Assembly: GCA_049724395.1 (NCBI GenBank) | Contig: JAUGWO010000001.1 | Location: forward strand, 62,001 to 126,000 | Length of the DNA: 64,000 nt | Origin: Spongospora subterranea f. sp. subterranea | Lineage: Eukaryota > Endomyxa: Phytomyxea > Phytomyxea > Plasmodiophorida | Reading direction: 5' to 3' | Shown here: positions 63,521 through 64,000 of the stretch, in pieces | Position numbering within the stretch: the first letter of the stretch is position 1 | Layout of the letters: the number at the start of each line of letters is the position of its first letter | Program-made: the position numbers and the translations under genes | Notes under the pieces: generated by a model | Seen by the model: only the letters and a program-made list of their open reading frames with translations | Database searches by the model: none | What the model was told of the DNA's origin: nothing

Positions 63521-64000
63521 GGTCACCTCACATCCACGAATGAGGCCACGAATAAGGCCAGGGCCATGTACTCGCCGGGCAGAATAGCTCCTCGAACTGG
63601 CGTTTGGAGAGAACTGTGGACGACATCGCAATGTTGGAGAGCTTTGTGTTCGGCAATAAAAGTTCCCTCCACAAGGCTAGAACCAACAAGGCTGACAGGG
63701 CTCAAGCTTGAGAAGGGGCATCGGAGACCGTCCATGATCACATCTTGTATTGTCAATCAACCCAGGTGAATTAGATATATCGAGGTTAGTTTGGAAGTTT
63801 GCAGGGGCTAACTGTAGGGTCAATCATTTGAGTCAGCGGACATGTTTTCATTCTCTTTGAAAACGCCAACTCGGGGTTAGCAATGTTGAGGGCATCGGCA
63901 CTCTGTTTATTGTTATTTTACTCATCCGTTGTTGCAGTGAACCTATATATAGAACATGGTGTTTGACTGTTCCTCAATGGTCTTCCCACTTGATACAGTC
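63521..64000. other. No gene recognised
   Basis: Short ORFs only (63523-63756 minus, 63566-63769 plus); no domain or repeat noticed before the window ends. Confidence 0.4.

Overview
The window comes from a compact nuclear genome of a unicellular or simple eukaryote. Genes lie on both strands a few hundred bases apart. Most are split by short GT-AG introns, usually about 50-100 nt. All three stop codons end genes, so the code looks standard. Recognisable genes are general eukaryotic ones (NOT1, STK19, Mis18, SEL1L, ZIP transporter, thiamine pyrophosphokinase, allantoinase, hotdog thioesterase, RME-8/DNAJC13). An EDR2 C-terminal (DUF1336) gene, best known from plants, stramenopiles and other protists, and Tc1/mariner relics with the LDLGFFNSIQSLQ signature common in oomycete elements point weakly to a protist of the SAR type (oomycete or plasmodiophorid-like). 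That placement is inference.

Layout. 1-4.0 kb: 5' two thirds of NOT1 on the minus strand, cut by the window edge. 4.7-11 kb: two secreted His-rich genes around a Tigger/pogo transposon nest. 11.9-17.4 kb: STK19, an unknown gene and allantoinase, all plus strand. 17.5-28.3 kb: secreted-protein region with a mucin-like protein, six His-rich proteins, a Cys-module/Thr-rich protein, plus Mis18 and a thioesterase. 28.7-34.5 kb: small membrane proteins, SEL1L and thiamine pyrophosphokinase on the minus strand. 36.4-43.4 kb: an acidic type I membrane protein, a ZIP metal transporter, a ninth-type His-rich protein and a DUF72 protein. 44.5-52.4 kb: a long RME-8 relative and an EDR2-C gene. 52.5-53.3 kb: a 142-bp minisatellite. 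54.4-57.7 kb: a divergent pair of His-rich paralogues and a tRNA-Leu. 58-63.5 kb: a graveyard of DNA transposons and retroelement fossils with several long fold-back repeats.

The outstanding theme is ten loci encoding small secreted proteins made largely of His, Asp, Glu and Gly. By shared cores they form two multigene families. The KDKS family (4711, 10178, 20393, 54439, 56172) has a conserved core K-x-K-(S/x)-x-T-x-T-x-A-x-L-x-A-x-x-x-x-x-D-x-H. The AGDT family (25744, 26569, 27864) has signal peptide + AGDT + HGDGH(I/V)D. Two singletons (18722, 41599) lack both cores. Two pairs are head to head. Composition and the nearby ZIP transporter suggest extracellular or secretory-lumen divalent-metal binding, but that is inference.

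The second theme is the RME-8 relative: its IWN repeats align in order with DNAJC13/GRV2, yet the J domain expected between repeats 2 and 3 is cleanly missing and the N terminus is a short MGNEIS (possible myristoylation) start instead of the PH-like region. Exon models below were joined by eye on splice signals, reading frame and family similarity.
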